Shown: positions 17,743-26,861 of the stretch, piece by piece
Position numbering within the stretch: position 1 is the first letter of the stretch
Layout of the letters: each line of letters starts with the position of its first letter
NCBI GenBank assembly: GCA_039111475.1
Contig: JBCCIP010000021.1
Span: forward strand, 31,760 to 95,759
DNA length: 64,000 nucleotides
Reading direction: 5' to 3'
Source of the DNA: JAUIET01 sp039111475
Lineage (GTDB): Bacteria; Pseudomonadota; Gammaproteobacteria; Pseudomonadales; JAUIET01
Program-made: the position numbers and the translations under genes
The notes under the pieces: generated by a model
What the model was told of the DNA's origin: nothing
Seen by the model: the letters and a program-made list of their open reading frames with translations, nothing else
Database searches by the model: none

Positions 17743-18417
17743 GTCGTCTCGCCCGCCCGCCCCTGAATTGTTCGGCTCTTGACTCAATTGATCATGATGA
17801 TCCATCAATATCTTGACCGCCTGATCGACGTCATCAACCAGTTTAAACAGCCGTATATCTTCTTTCCCTATACAGCCTTCGTTAAGCATTGTGGTTTTTA
17901 GCCAATCAATAAGCCCACCCCAGTACTCGCTGCCGTACAAAACGATTGGAAACGGTTCTACTTTCAAGGTTTGCACCAATGTTAAAGCCTCGAACAATTC
18001 GTCCATGGTGCCAAACCCGCCAGGAAAGATCACGAACCCTATAGCGTGCTTGACGAACATCAGCTTACGTACAAAGAAATAGCGGAATTGCAATGACACA
18101 TTTTGGTAAGCGTTGTTTTCCTGCTCTTCGGGTAGCGTAATGTTCAACCCTACTGACGCCCCTTCTTGCTCGAATGCACCACGATTAGCGGCTTCCATAA
18201 TACCGGGACCACCACCGGAAATAACGGCAATGTTCTGTGCCGCCATGGCCGCTGCTAGATCATGTGCGGCCTGGTAATAGAGTGTGCCGGGTTGCAAACG
18301 CGCGCTTCCATACACGGAGACAGCACCTCCCAACTTCGCCAGGCGTTCCATGCCCTGCACAAGCTCCGACTGAATTCTGAGAACTCGCCAGGCCTCTATT
18401 ACTTTGCTTTCATCCAC
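17740..18417 (-). CDS. LOG-family protein (TIGR00730 type, Rossmann fold)
   Basis: A 225-residue protein of the lysine-decarboxylase-like/LOG family, whose characterised members hydrolyse nucleoside 5'-monophosphates, including cytokinin ribotides. The nucleotide-binding motif GGGPGIMEAANRGAF and the catalytic-site motif PGGFGTMDELFEALTLVQT are both intact; an additional VYGSARL segment near residue 36 is typical. It does not resemble the larger PpnN proteins. The gene is convergent with the CsiV-like gene and its stop lies in the shared inverted repeat. The exact substrate cannot be read from the sequence. Confidence 0.88.
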   Translation of the reverse strand: MDESKVIEAWRVLRIQSELVQGMERLAKLGGAVSVYGSARLQPGTLYYQAAHDLAAAMAAQNIAVISGGGPGIMEAANRGAFEQEGASVGLNITLPEEQENNAYQNVSLQFRYFFVRKLMFVKHAIGFVIFPGGFGTMDELFEALTLVQTLKVEPFPIVLYGSEYWGGLIDWLKTTMLNEGCIGKEDIRLFKLVDDVDQAVKILMDHHDQLSQEPNNSGAGGRDD

Positions 18418-18575
18418 AGATGCTCTCCATTTGAACAGTCACAATGCCTGGATAGACAAGGTTTGGCTGGAATAACACAGAGTATAGACACACTTACACG
18501 TTGACAGCCCATCACCTGATCGCGTTCTACACAGGTGTGAGAAAGTCACACTCTTAGCGAACTAATTGATAAACA

Positions 18576-18632
18576 TTGACTTGACCGGCAAAGCAAACTG
18601 TATAAAAATACAGTAACTGTATAAACAAACAG
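18576..18632 (+). promoter_or_regulatory. lexA promoter with two tandem LexA (SOS) boxes
   Basis: Two CTG-N10-CAG boxes stand just before lexA: CTGTATAAAAATACAG (18598-18613) and CTGTATAAACAAACAG (18617-18632), 19 bp apart start to start. Against CTGTATATATATACAG they have 2 and 3 mismatches. Candidate -35 hexamers TTGACT (18576-18581) and TTGACC (18581-18586) lie upstream, and the TATAAA within the first box could serve as -10. This is the normal arrangement for LexA autorepression. Confidence 0.92.
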
Positions 18633-18643
18633 GCACACTGCAA

Positions 18644-19243
18644 ATGATCAAGCTAACCGATCGCCAACAGCAAGTACTGAATATCGTCAAACAACACATT
18701 GAAGAAACCGGCTATCCACCGACCAGGGCTGATATTGCATCGCAGCTGGGTTTCAAATCAGCAAACGCTGCCGAGGAGCACCTAAAGGCGCTGGCGCGCA
18801 AAGGCGCTATTGAGGTGATCCCCGGTGCTTCACGCGGCATTCGAATCCCCGACATGCAAACTGGCATACCTATCGTTGGCATGGTGGCCGCGGGTGCACC
18901 AATACTGGCGATTGAAAATGTGGAAGATCACTGCGAAGTACCTGCATCATTGTTTAAGCCCAGAGCAGATTACTTTCTCCGTGTGCGTGGCGACAGCATG
19001 ATTGAAGCCGGCATTTTTGAAGACGACCTGCTTGCGGTGCACAGCACCAAGCACGTTAACAATGGAGATATTGTTGTAGCGCGTGTGGACGATGAAGTGA
19101 CTGTAAAGCGGCTGCAGCGCGGTCGCAGTAAATATCTCATCGAGCTGCTGCCAGAAAATGCAGACTATCAACCCATCAAAGTCGACTTACGCGAACAAGA
19201 GTGCACAATTGAAGGTCTAAGTGTCGGCATTATTCGTCGCTGA
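18644..19243 (+). CDS. lexA: LexA repressor
   Basis: SOS regulator: a winged-helix DNA-binding domain followed by a self-cleaving S24 peptidase domain. The N-terminus MIKLTDRQQQVLNIVKQHIE and the recognition region RADIASQLGFKSANAAEEHL are canonical. The cleavage site is Ala83-Gly84 (MVAAGAP), the nucleophile Ser118 (RGDSM) and the general base Lys155 (VTVKRL). The 199-residue length is normal. Two SOS boxes precede it. A SulA-like gene follows 51 bp downstream in the same direction, so both should be derepressed together after DNA damage. Confidence 0.98.
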   Translation: MIKLTDRQQQVLNIVKQHIEETGYPPTRADIASQLGFKSANAAEEHLKALARKGAIEVIPGASRGIRIPDMQTGIPIVGMVAAGAPILAIENVEDHCEVPASLFKPRADYFLRVRGDSMIEAGIFEDDLLAVHSTKHVNNGDIVVARVDDEVTVKRLQRGRSKYLIELLPENADYQPIKVDLREQECTIEGLSVGIIRR

Positions 19244-19294
19244 CGCGTCGTTCCAGGCCTAGAAAATCATTTTCCAATTAATTAGAGTTTCATC

Positions 19295-19720
19295 ATGCTG
19301 AATCCAACTGCTCAACGTGGCAGCAATGTGCTGCCATTTCGACGCCATACCGAAAGGTTTGACGCAACGCGGCTAGAACTTGGCGACAGCAGTGGCAGTG
19401 CTCTTGAGCTGCTATTTGGCACCTTGCAGTTTATTGGCCAAAGTAGCGAGCAGTGGGTAACTTGGGTGAATCCGCCAGAATCACACAAATCATTTTTTAA
19501 TCGTGATGATCTAAGCGTGGATCATTTGCGTTTCGTTTATAAGGACCAGCAGCGTAGTGTGTTCCACTTGCTTTATCTTGCCCTCCAGGCCGCGAATAGT
19601 TCCTGGGTTATTGGTCCGGCCCAGGAGCTTTCTTTTCGAGAAACCGAAATTCTAGAGCAAGCCGCTCGCCATAACTCATGCAAATTGCTACTGATCAGCG
19701 AACGGGTATCAGTACACTGA
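19295..19720 (+). CDS. SulA-like cell division inhibitor
   Basis: A 141-residue protein of the SulA/RecA-fold superfamily, located directly after lexA as in Pseudomonas. The segments ALELLFGTLQFIGQSSEQWVTWV and LLYLALQAANSSWVIGPAQELS resemble the SulA core. SulA proteins bind FtsZ and block septation during the SOS response. No separate SOS box is seen between lexA and this gene, so control is probably from the lexA promoter. Similarity to the E. coli protein is limited, and the role is inferred from the fold-like pattern and context. Confidence 0.72.
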   Translation: MLNPTAQRGSNVLPFRRHTERFDATRLELGDSSGSALELLFGTLQFIGQSSEQWVTWVNPPESHKSFFNRDDLSVDHLRFVYKDQQRSVFHLLYLALQAANSSWVIGPAQELSFRETEILEQAARHNSCKLLLISERVSVH

Positions 19721-19723
19721 GAG

Positions 19724-20008
19724 CTAGTGGAGTACCCTGGGTTCCGAACTATCGTCGTCGTCTTCTATGAATGCACCACGAAGATCACCACGGGCGCCTT
19801 CATTCTCCTCACTTAACATTACGGCCGTTTCGATTCCGGCCTGAATCATTGCACGGGCAATTTCCAGCCTGGCTTCCGGCATGTGAGTTTTTGATTCCTC
19901 TGAAAACCGTATGTTCACAAGAGGCTCACCCTCTCCATCTGCTCTGAGCAGAACTATTTCGCCGTTAGGCAATTCGACAATTTCCAAAAAAGATGAAGGC
20001 ACTTTCAC
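19724..20008 (-). CDS. Small conserved acidic protein, function unknown
   Basis: A 94-residue, acidic, cytoplasmic protein with no signal peptide. It starts MKVPSSFLEIVELPNGEIVL and has EARLEIARAMIQAGIETAVML in the middle, likely one amphipathic helix, then a Glu/Asp-rich end (FIEDDDDSSEP). I recall a conserved gene of this kind between sulA-like and topA in Pseudomonas, so position supports it as a real gene. It is convergent with the SulA-like gene with only 3 bp between stops and follows the next minus-strand gene by 66 bp. No function is proposed. Confidence 0.7.
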   Translation of the reverse strand: MKVPSSFLEIVELPNGEIVLLRADGEGEPLVNIRFSEESKTHMPEARLEIARAMIQAGIETAVMLSEENEGARGDLRGAFIEDDDDSSEPRVLH

Positions 20009-20074
20009 TCATTGCCAAGTATCACTCGGCGTTATTTCAATGGCGCGCAGTGTACCAGCGAATGCCAGAGCGCG

Positions 20075-20545
20075 CTAATACTCTTGGCTATATTCACGCC
20101 ATTCAGTAACCACACGCTGCAAAAAATCCAGCACTTTCAACTCGAAATCAGCATCATTTAATTCAGTAAATTCAGTGTCTTGAGAAGCTTTTATTATGTT
20201 GATTTCAGTTTTTTTGTGCGAAATGTCAGGTATTTTCTGCAACGCGCTGGCCGGATCACAACTGTACAGTAATTGTTTAACAAGCTGGCTTTCTTCCATC
20301 TCATAAAGCTCAGCAATAGGGTGGTCTTCTCCCAGCTTGGAATGCAATGCAGTTCTTAGTTCGGCCAGATTGTCAAAGCCGGACGAACGCACCAAACCAT
20401 GACTGCTGGCAATTTCCTGCCAAAAAAACCGAAGCGCGGAAACTAACTGCAAACGAACTGCGCTGCGCAACGCCGGGCTGTCTCCCAGGGCCCGCAACTC
20501 TTTAGCGTATGCCAGTTCGCGGTTGCACAAACCAGTGGCTGACAT
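20075..20545 (-). CDS. Conserved hypothetical protein (DUF6586-like)
   Basis: A 156-residue, mostly helical, soluble protein starting MSATGLCNRELAYAKELRAL, with the central segment SALRFFWQEIASSHGL. It resembles the short proteins encoded next to topA in Pseudomonas (DUF6586 by my recollection). It lies 32 bp downstream of topA on the same strand and is probably co-transcribed with it. No catalytic motif or membrane segment is seen. Function unknown. Confidence 0.7.
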   Translation of the reverse strand: MSATGLCNRELAYAKELRALGDSPALRSAVRLQLVSALRFFWQEIASSHGLVRSSGFDNLAELRTALHSKLGEDHPIAELYEMEESQLVKQLLYSCDPASALQKIPDISHKKTEINIIKASQDTEFTELNDADFELKVLDFLQRVVTEWREYSQEY

Positions 20546-20577
20546 AGCGCTATAACCTGCTCGGTATGAAAAACACG

Positions 20578-23319
20578 CTAACCTGTTTTTTTATTGGTGG
20601 TTTTTTTCTTAGTAGCCGCTGACTTCTTACGAGTCGCTTTCTTCAGCGTGGATTTTTTAGCGGATTTTTTGGCCGCTTTTTTACGCTTGGGTGCAGGCAG
20701 CTTTTCATGCCAGCTTCCATCCACATAATAGGCCTGCCACCCCGTGGCTTTACCGTCACTCTCAGTCATCAAGTATTGTTCTTTGGTTTTTCGACTGTAG
20801 CGAACCATTGCGGGATTGCCTTTTCGGTCTTCCGTCGGGCCACTAAAAAGGAAGGCATACTTTGGATCAATAGCTTCCTTGTGCGGCAGAATCTCTTTCA
20901 ACAATGGTGCGCGAGTCTCGCGGTTCTTTGGAAACTGACTGGCAGCAAGGAAAATTCCAGCCGCACCATCACGCAGAACATAATAATCCTCTACCTTCTG
21001 GCATTCCAACTCCGGCATTGGCACCGGGTCCATCTTTGGTGGCGCCGCTTCGCCGTTTCTCAACAGCTTACGGGTATTCTTGCAATCATCGCTAGTACAG
21101 CCAAAATATTTGCCAAATCGCCCGGTTTTGAGCTGCATCTCGGCAGCGCATTTATCACATTCAATTATTGGGCCATCGTAACCCTTAATTTTATAGCTGC
21201 CTTTCTCGATTTCAGAGCCAGTGCAATCCGGGTTATTGCCGCATACATGCAGCTTGGTGTTTTCATCCACCAAGTAACTGTCCATCGCGGTGTCACACTT
21301 AGCGCAGCGATGGCGCTTTCTCAGCAAAATAGATTCTTGTTCGCTGTCATCGTCTTCCTCGGCACTGACTACTTCATCACCGTGCACCAGGTTAACCGTT
21401 TTCTTACAGCGCTCTTTCGGCGGTAGCGCATAGCCTGAACAACCCAGGAACACGCCGGTACTCGCTGTGCGCACCTGCATAGGGCGACCACAATCGCTGC
21501 ACTTCAAATCTACTTCCACAGGCAGATTGGCCCGCATGCCATCATCATCATTGGCAGCGTCCAGCTGGGTCAAGAAGTCTGAATAAAACTCATCCAGCAG
21601 GCCTTTCCAGTCGCGCTCTCCGTTTGCTACATCGTCCAGCGCTTCTTCCATATTGGCTGTAAAACTGTAGTCCATGAGTTCTTTGAAATTCTCAGCCAAA
21701 CGGTCGGTGACAATTTCGCCCATCTTCTCAGCGTAAAAACGTCGGCTTTCGACGCGTGCATATCCGCGGTCCTGAATAGTTGAAATAATGGCCGCATAGG
21801 TAGAAGGTCGGCCAATGCCCTGTTTTTCGAGCTCTTTAACCAGGCTTGCTTCCGTATAGCGAGGTGTGGGCTTGGTGAAGTGTTGGCTAGGCACCAGCTC
21901 TTTCAATGTCAAAACGTCGCCTGCTTTCAAATCAGGAATAACCACCTGATCTTCCTTCTTGCTTTGTGGCGGCTGCACTTTCATATAACCATCAAACTGA
22001 ATAACCCGGCCATTAACCCAAAGCTCGTAATCAGCTGCCGAGACGATAAGCTTGCTGCTCAAAAAGCGTGCCGGTGGCATTTGGCAAGCCACAAACTGCC
22101 GCCAAATTAACTCATATAATCGCTCAGCATCGCGGTCAACACCTTGCAGCTGTGATGCTTTGGTAGACACGTCGGACGGCCGTATGGCCTCATGCGCCTC
22201 TTGAGCGCCTTCTCTACTGCCATAGCTGTTGGGGGCATCCGGCAAATACTTTTTGCCAAACTCATCCTGAATATAAGTTCTACAATTACTCACCGCTTCC
22301 GCACTCAAATTGGTGGAATCGGTTCGCATGTAGGTTATGTAGCCAGCCTCATACAATCGCTGAGCCATAGTCATGGTTTTCTTCACAGAAAAACCAAGCC
22401 GAGTGCTGGCGGCCTGTTGTAGCGTAGACGTAATATACGGTGCACTTGGGCGACTTTGGGTAGGTTTATCTTCCCGGCTTGCCACCGTGTAATCAGCAGG
22501 TTGTAACTCAGCCAAGACTTTATCAATGGCTTGGCGGCTGCCAGGGCGAAAATTCTCTCCCTGGTGTTTTTTTACCGCCAGCTTCAAAGCGTCTTTTGCC
22601 GCCGAGCTCAAATGCGCATCCAGCTCCCAGAACTCTTCCGGTACAAACGCTCTGATTTCACGTTCTCGCTCAACAATTAGCTTTACTGCAACCGATTGCA
22701 CCCGGCCCGCAGATAAACCTCGTGCAACTTTGGACCACAACAGTGGCGATACCATGAAACCCACTACTCGATCGAGGAAGCGGCGCGCTTGTTGCGCATT
22801 GACTCGCTGAACATCGAGTTTTCCGGGTTTCTCAAACGCTTCCTGAATAGCATTCTTAGTAATTTCGTTAAATATGACGCGCTTAAAGCGTTTAGACTCA
22901 CCACCAATAACTTCTTTTAAATGCCAGGCAATCGCTTCCCCCTCGCGGTCAAGGTCCGTTGCGAGGTAGACAGCATCCGCGTTGGCAGCGAGTTTTTGCA
23001 GCTCATTGACCACCTTCTCTTTACCCGGCAACACGTGGTAGTCAGCCTTCCAACCCTTGTCCGGATTAATACCCATCCGACGTATTAACTGGGTTTTAGC
23101 CTTTTTCTTGCGATGCTTTTCTTTCTGTTTGGGCGTCATTTTCCGCGTTTCTGCAGCCGCTCTAGCCCGCTCTTTTGGATCAGTAGTGCCTCCAGACCCA
23201 CTGGTGGGCAAGTCGCGGATGTGCCCAACGCTGGATTTTACGATGTAGTCCTTGCCAAGGTATTTATTGATTGTGCGCGCTTTGGCGGGCGATTCGACGA
23301 TGACTAGAGATTTACCCAT
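20578..23319 (-). CDS. topA: DNA topoisomerase I
   Basis: Type IA topoisomerase that relaxes negative supercoils. The Toprim domain starts the protein (KSLVIVESPAKARTINKYLG, then YLATDLDREGEAIAWHL), and the active-site tyrosine lies in GYITYMRTDSTNLS. Three C-terminal zinc-finger-type repeats follow with CSDC, CAKC and CDKC openings. The segment KVEDYYVLRDGAAGIFLAAS leads to a very basic tail (last 45 residues mostly Lys, Ala, Ser, Thr). At 913 residues it is slightly longer than the E. coli enzyme, mainly from the basic tail. The upstream 188 bp hold its promoter region but no site I could assign. Confidence 0.97.
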   Translation of the reverse strand: MGKSLVIVESPAKARTINKYLGKDYIVKSSVGHIRDLPTSGSGGTTDPKERARAAAETRKMTPKQKEKHRKKKAKTQLIRRMGINPDKGWKADYHVLPGKEKVVNELQKLAANADAVYLATDLDREGEAIAWHLKEVIGGESKRFKRVIFNEITKNAIQEAFEKPGKLDVQRVNAQQARRFLDRVVGFMVSPLLWSKVARGLSAGRVQSVAVKLIVEREREIRAFVPEEFWELDAHLSSAAKDALKLAVKKHQGENFRPGSRQAIDKVLAELQPADYTVASREDKPTQSRPSAPYITSTLQQAASTRLGFSVKKTMTMAQRLYEAGYITYMRTDSTNLSAEAVSNCRTYIQDEFGKKYLPDAPNSYGSREGAQEAHEAIRPSDVSTKASQLQGVDRDAERLYELIWRQFVACQMPPARFLSSKLIVSAADYELWVNGRVIQFDGYMKVQPPQSKKEDQVVIPDLKAGDVLTLKELVPSQHFTKPTPRYTEASLVKELEKQGIGRPSTYAAIISTIQDRGYARVESRRFYAEKMGEIVTDRLAENFKELMDYSFTANMEEALDDVANGERDWKGLLDEFYSDFLTQLDAANDDDGMRANLPVEVDLKCSDCGRPMQVRTASTGVFLGCSGYALPPKERCKKTVNLVHGDEVVSAEEDDDSEQESILLRKRHRCAKCDTAMDSYLVDENTKLHVCGNNPDCTGSEIEKGSYKIKGYDGPIIECDKCAAEMQLKTGRFGKYFGCTSDDCKNTRKLLRNGEAAPPKMDPVPMPELECQKVEDYYVLRDGAAGIFLAASQFPKNRETRAPLLKEILPHKEAIDPKYAFLFSGPTEDRKGNPAMVRYSRKTKEQYLMTESDGKATGWQAYYVDGSWHEKLPAPKRKKAAKKSAKKSTLKKATRKKSAATKKKTTNKKTG

Positions 23320-23507
23320 GGATTCCTACAACTGTAAATTCGGTCCGGCAACATTTTCTACCGGGACGACCTGTGGCCGCCGGGGCGACATATATAAGGG
23401 CAGAAGTCCACGCGGTCAATAGCAAGACGACGACTCTTTTTTCCTAGAGTAGAACAATCTGCGTGATTACGAGAAGCTTTTGGGGCGCAATTTTTCAGTC
23501 ATCAAGC

Positions 23508-23738
23508 TCATTGACAATCGTCACTGACTGAGATTTGCTCAAACCTTGGTCTTTCCTGACCGTCTACCAACACCGTCTCACAAAACATCTCAAGCGGCCT
23601 CACCCAGTAGCCGCGTTCGCCGTAAAGTGCCTGATAAACAACCACTTCCTCTTCGGTCTCAGTATGTTTCGCCACCAGCATTACTCGATATTGTGGGCCT
23701 TTATAATGCTGATAAATTCCTGGAGAGGGTTGCTTCAT
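23508..23738 (-). CDS. DUF1653-family small protein
   Basis: A 76-residue protein with the DUF1653 pattern: GIYQHYKGPQYRVMLVAKHT, then EEEVVVYQALYGERGYWVRP and a final FEQIS. The fold is predicted to be a small beta-rich domain. The gene stands alone between topA and the universal stress protein gene, the latter on the opposite strand 115 bp away. Function unknown. Confidence 0.85.
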   Translation of the reverse strand: MKQPSPGIYQHYKGPQYRVMLVAKHTETEEEVVVYQALYGERGYWVRPLEMFCETVLVDGQERPRFEQISVSDDCQ

Positions 23739-23853
23739 TGTTCGAGTCTCGAGTGCAGAAGCAGCAATCTTACCGCCATAGCCCTTTGCCTGCCTAACAG
23801 CACTAGGCTATATTTCGACAACACTCTGCAGAATAATTCAATAAGGAGATGCC

Positions 23854-24288
23854 ATGGCTCACTATCAGCATATTCTTGTCGGCATTGATCTCAGTGAAGA
23901 AGCGCACGCGGTGGCTAGTAGAGCACATGCCCTGTCAGAGTCTTTTGGGGCGCAGCTTAGTATGCTGCATGTTATCGAACCCTTGAGCTTTGCTTATGGT
24001 GGCGACATACCGATGGATTTGTCTTCTGTACAAGAGGAAATTCAGCAGCAAGCGCACTCGCAATTGAAAGCATTTTCGCAGCAATATAAGGTTGCTGTGG
24101 ATAATCAGCACATTACACTGGGCCGTGCGGAAGTTGAAATTCACCGTCTGGCAGAGCAGCAAAATGTCGATTTGGTAGTGGTTGGTAGTCATGGTCGTAG
24201 CGGCCTGGCATTACTGTTGGGCTCTACCGCGAATGGCGTGTTGCACGGCGCAGGTTGCGACGTGCTGGCAGTGCGCGTGCAATCCTGA
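23854..24288 (+). CDS. Universal stress protein, UspA family
   Basis: A 144-residue single-domain Usp. It begins HYQHILVGIDLSEEAHAVAS, the family N-terminus, and ends with VVGSHGRSGLALLLGSTANG, the ATP-binding G-2x-G-9x-G(S/T)-type motif. A strong ribosome site (AAGGAG) lies 7 bases before the ATG. Family members respond to starvation and stress, often by binding ATP; here no regulatory site was recognised. The lytic transglycosylase gene begins 38 bp downstream. Confidence 0.9.
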   Translation: MAHYQHILVGIDLSEEAHAVASRAHALSESFGAQLSMLHVIEPLSFAYGGDIPMDLSSVQEEIQQQAHSQLKAFSQQYKVAVDNQHITLGRAEVEIHRLAEQQNVDLVVVGSHGRSGLALLLGSTANGVLHGAGCDVLAVRVQS

Positions 24289-24326
24289 TCCGCGCACAGA
24301 ATCGCAAACATGGCTGGAGCTTTTCC

Positions 24327-26267
24327 ATGAAGTATGCCGCGTTCATAGTCGCACTGTTATGTACTTTCTCGTTTGCAAAGGTATTTGCCGCAGGCGATGG
24401 CATGAAGGCTTACCAGGATCAGCGCGCTGATTATTTGCGCGCAAAGCAATTAAGAAAGAGCGGCAAGACGAAGCAATATCAGAAGCTGAAAAAGCAGTTA
24501 CGAGATTACCCTCTCTATTCTTATCTGGTATACGCGGAACTGTCGGCAAATCTTAGAACTGCCAACAGCCGCCAGATCAATCACTTTATTGACGCCAATA
24601 AGCACCTTGCAGTATCGCAACGCCTGCGTGCTCGATGGTTAAAGCAGCTAGGTAAGAATAAGAGCTGGACAGAATATCTCAGCTTTTATGATGACACGCT
24701 GGCTGATACGCAGCTGCGCTGCTATTACCTCAGAGCGCTGCTACAGCAAGGTGAGCCTGGCGAAGTCTGGCCGCTGGTACCAAGCTTGTGGGTAGTTGGT
24801 CAGTCCCAACCCAAGGCTTGTGACCCATTGTTTGAGCAATGGCAGGCTGCCGGCAAACTGAGCCGGGAGCATACATGGAAGCGTCTGAAGCTTGCCATGG
24901 CTAAGCGTAACATCAGCCTGGCAAACTACCTAACGGGGTTAATGAGCGGATCAGATAAGAAAGCGGCTGAGAAATTCTTAAACTTCCATCGCCAACCCTC
25001 CAGAGTAAAAAAACGCGGCATACTCCGTTCGCACTCAGAGAAAGATGCTGATATCGCGCTGCACGCAATACGCAGACTGGCTCGCAGCGAAACCCTATCG
25101 GCCGCAAAGAGGCTCAGCGAGTTAAACTCCAGCATGAAATTTAACGTGACCGATTTTGCGGAAGCGCAAAAATCGCTGGCATTTCACATTCTCAGCAACC
25201 CCAGCAGGGCCGGTCTGGACTGGATTCGAAATCAACTAAAAAAAGGCGTTGATCCAGATGTTGCAGTGTATGCGGCCCGAATTGCCCTGGTTTTCGAACA
25301 TTGGCAAACCGTACTAGCGGCCATTGAGCATATGCCGGAGTCCTTGCAGAAAACCAATCGCTGGCAGTATTGGCATGCCAAAGCCAGCATGCAGGAAAAT
25401 CCTCAACTGGATGACGTTTGGAAGCACAATGCGTTTGCCGAGCTTGCTAAACAACGCGATTATTACGGTTTTCTGTCGGCGCTATTGCTAGAACGCAGTT
25501 TTGACTTCAATGATCACGCGATCAGTTTCAGCCCGGATTTTCAGGCTCAGATTAAAGAAATTCCGGGCTTGGAAATTGCGCTGGAACTGTACGCGGCCGG
25601 CGAGTTAATCAGCGCCCGACGCGAATGGCGTCACGCCCTGCTCGACTTGCCAGCCACGCACATGATTTCAGCGGCACACATTGCCCAGGATTGGGGCTGG
25701 GCCAGCCAGGCGGTATTGACTACCATAATGGCCCGTTCCTGGGACGAGCTGAGCCTGCGCTTCCCATTGAGCTACACGGAATACATGCACCGCGGAGCGC
25801 GCATGGCCGGAATAGAATTATCCTGGGCATATGCCATCGCCCGCCAGGAAAGTGCAATGAATCCCGCGGCCACATCGCACGCGGGTGCAAAAGGCTTAAT
25901 GCAACTAATGCCCGGCACTGCTAAAGAAACGGTAAAACGTAACGCATTGCCTGTGAAGGCCCAGGACTTACACAATGAGAAAGTGAACTCTATGATAGGC
26001 ACTGCCCATCTTGGCGAGCTGTCTCGCTTGTACGATGGCAATCGAATTCTCTCATCCGCGGCGTACAATGCCGGTAAGCACAGAGCCGATGCGTGGTTAA
26101 AACGAAGCAGCAGAGCACAGGCGTTTGATGTCTGGATCGATACCATTCCATTTAAGGAAACACGCAACTACGTACAAAACGTGCTGATGTTCGCGGCCAT
26201 TTATGATTACCGGATGGAGAATGACGTGGAATTCATTAAAACTAATGAATGGGTGATTAATCGCTAG
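24327..26267 (+). CDS. slt: Soluble lytic murein transglycosylase Slt70-like
   Basis: Periplasmic peptidoglycan hydrolase that cleaves MurNAc-GlcNAc bonds to anhydro products. The 646-residue protein has a signal peptide (MKYAAFIVALLCTFSFAKVFA), a long alpha-superhelical U/L domain, and a C-terminal goose-lysozyme-type SLT domain. The catalytic glutamate is Glu508 in ARQESAMNP, followed by SHAGAKGLMQLMPGTA and SSAAYNAGKHRADAWL. I start at the ATG at 24327, since it alone begins with a signal peptide; an upstream in-frame codon overlaps the usp gene. Confidence 0.94.
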   Translation: MKYAAFIVALLCTFSFAKVFAAGDGMKAYQDQRADYLRAKQLRKSGKTKQYQKLKKQLRDYPLYSYLVYAELSANLRTANSRQINHFIDANKHLAVSQRLRARWLKQLGKNKSWTEYLSFYDDTLADTQLRCYYLRALLQQGEPGEVWPLVPSLWVVGQSQPKACDPLFEQWQAAGKLSREHTWKRLKLAMAKRNISLANYLTGLMSGSDKKAAEKFLNFHRQPSRVKKRGILRSHSEKDADIALHAIRRLARSETLSAAKRLSELNSSMKFNVTDFAEAQKSLAFHILSNPSRAGLDWIRNQLKKGVDPDVAVYAARIALVFEHWQTVLAAIEHMPESLQKTNRWQYWHAKASMQENPQLDDVWKHNAFAELAKQRDYYGFLSALLLERSFDFNDHAISFSPDFQAQIKEIPGLEIALELYAAGELISARREWRHALLDLPATHMISAAHIAQDWGWASQAVLTTIMARSWDELSLRFPLSYTEYMHRGARMAGIELSWAYAIARQESAMNPAATSHAGAKGLMQLMPGTAKETVKRNALPVKAQDLHNEKVNSMIGTAHLGELSRLYDGNRILSSAAYNAGKHRADAWLKRSSRAQAFDVWIDTIPFKETRNYVQNVLMFAAIYDYRMENDVEFIKTNEWVINR

Positions 26268-26291
26268 GTTTTGGCAGCTGCCGCCACTAAA

Positions 26292-26531
26292 CTAACTGCC
26301 CTCAAGGTACTCTTGTAGACCGCAACTATCAAAAGGCCAACCCAAATCGTTCGTATTGTGCTCTAAACGAACTACGGGAATGCGCAGCGAGTAACGCTCC
26401 ATGAGCTCGTCGTCTTCTGAAATATCGACTTTTTCTATTCGAATGTGCGGGTCAGATAGATTGCGCAACAGCTCTTCAGCCTGTTCGCAAAGATGGCAGT
26501 ATTCCGTGCCGTAGAGAAAGATGGTTTTCAT
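26292..26531 (-). CDS. Glutaredoxin-like protein (DUF836)
   Basis: A 79-residue thioredoxin-fold protein with a CHLC redox motif at residues 13-16 (LYGTEYCHLCEQAEELL), the cis-Pro region RIPVVRLEHN, and the end WPFDSCGLQEYLEG with a further cysteine. This is the DUF836 / glutaredoxin-2-like pattern. It is convergent with the transglycosylase gene, the gap being 24 bp and containing a GGCAGCTGCC palindrome. Substrate unknown. Confidence 0.85.
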   Translation of the reverse strand: MKTIFLYGTEYCHLCEQAEELLRNLSDPHIRIEKVDISEDDELMERYSLRIPVVRLEHNTNDLGWPFDSCGLQEYLEGS

Positions 26532-26861
26532 GACAACAATAATAACCCGCGGTGAAAACCAACGCGGGCTAAATTACTGCAAATAATGTAAGGCCAATTG
26601 AAAACGTACATGAGGGTTACTCCCAACGTCCTTTTCAGGAGCTTCCCCCACGCACCGGGCTTTGACACCCTCGTAGTTTCGGGCCGGTGGTCAGACCGGT
26701 CCTGAGTCGTAATCCAGGAGCTTCCTTGCCCCTTCCCACATGAATCACCGACTCTACAGAAGGGTATCGGCGACAATTGCTGAAGCTTTAGTATTTATTT
26801 TGCATAACTCTAAACCGTTTTATGAGCGTCTAAACACCGCAATCCGCTATAGTGAGCTTCA
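26532..26861. other. 330-bp gap with GC-rich, hairpin-forming segment; no gene recognised
   Basis: The stretch 26610-26760 is GC-rich and differs from its AT-rich surroundings. It holds a direct repeat CAGGAGCTTCC at 26636-26646 and 26715-26725 and short hairpins, for example CCGGT/ACCGG around 26684-26699. A frame of about 80 codons on the minus strand crosses it but has no family resemblance. It might be a mobile-element remnant or a structured RNA; I do not recognise it. Confidence 0.4.

Noticed and set aside
20707..21426. 239-codon plus-strand frame inside topA
   Set aside because: Antisense to the conserved zinc-finger part of topoisomerase I; no recognisable domain.
26528..26776. 82-codon minus-strand frame in the GC-rich gap
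   Set aside because: No ribosome site or recognisable motif, and the segment has repeats and hairpins that better suit RNA or a mobile-element remnant.
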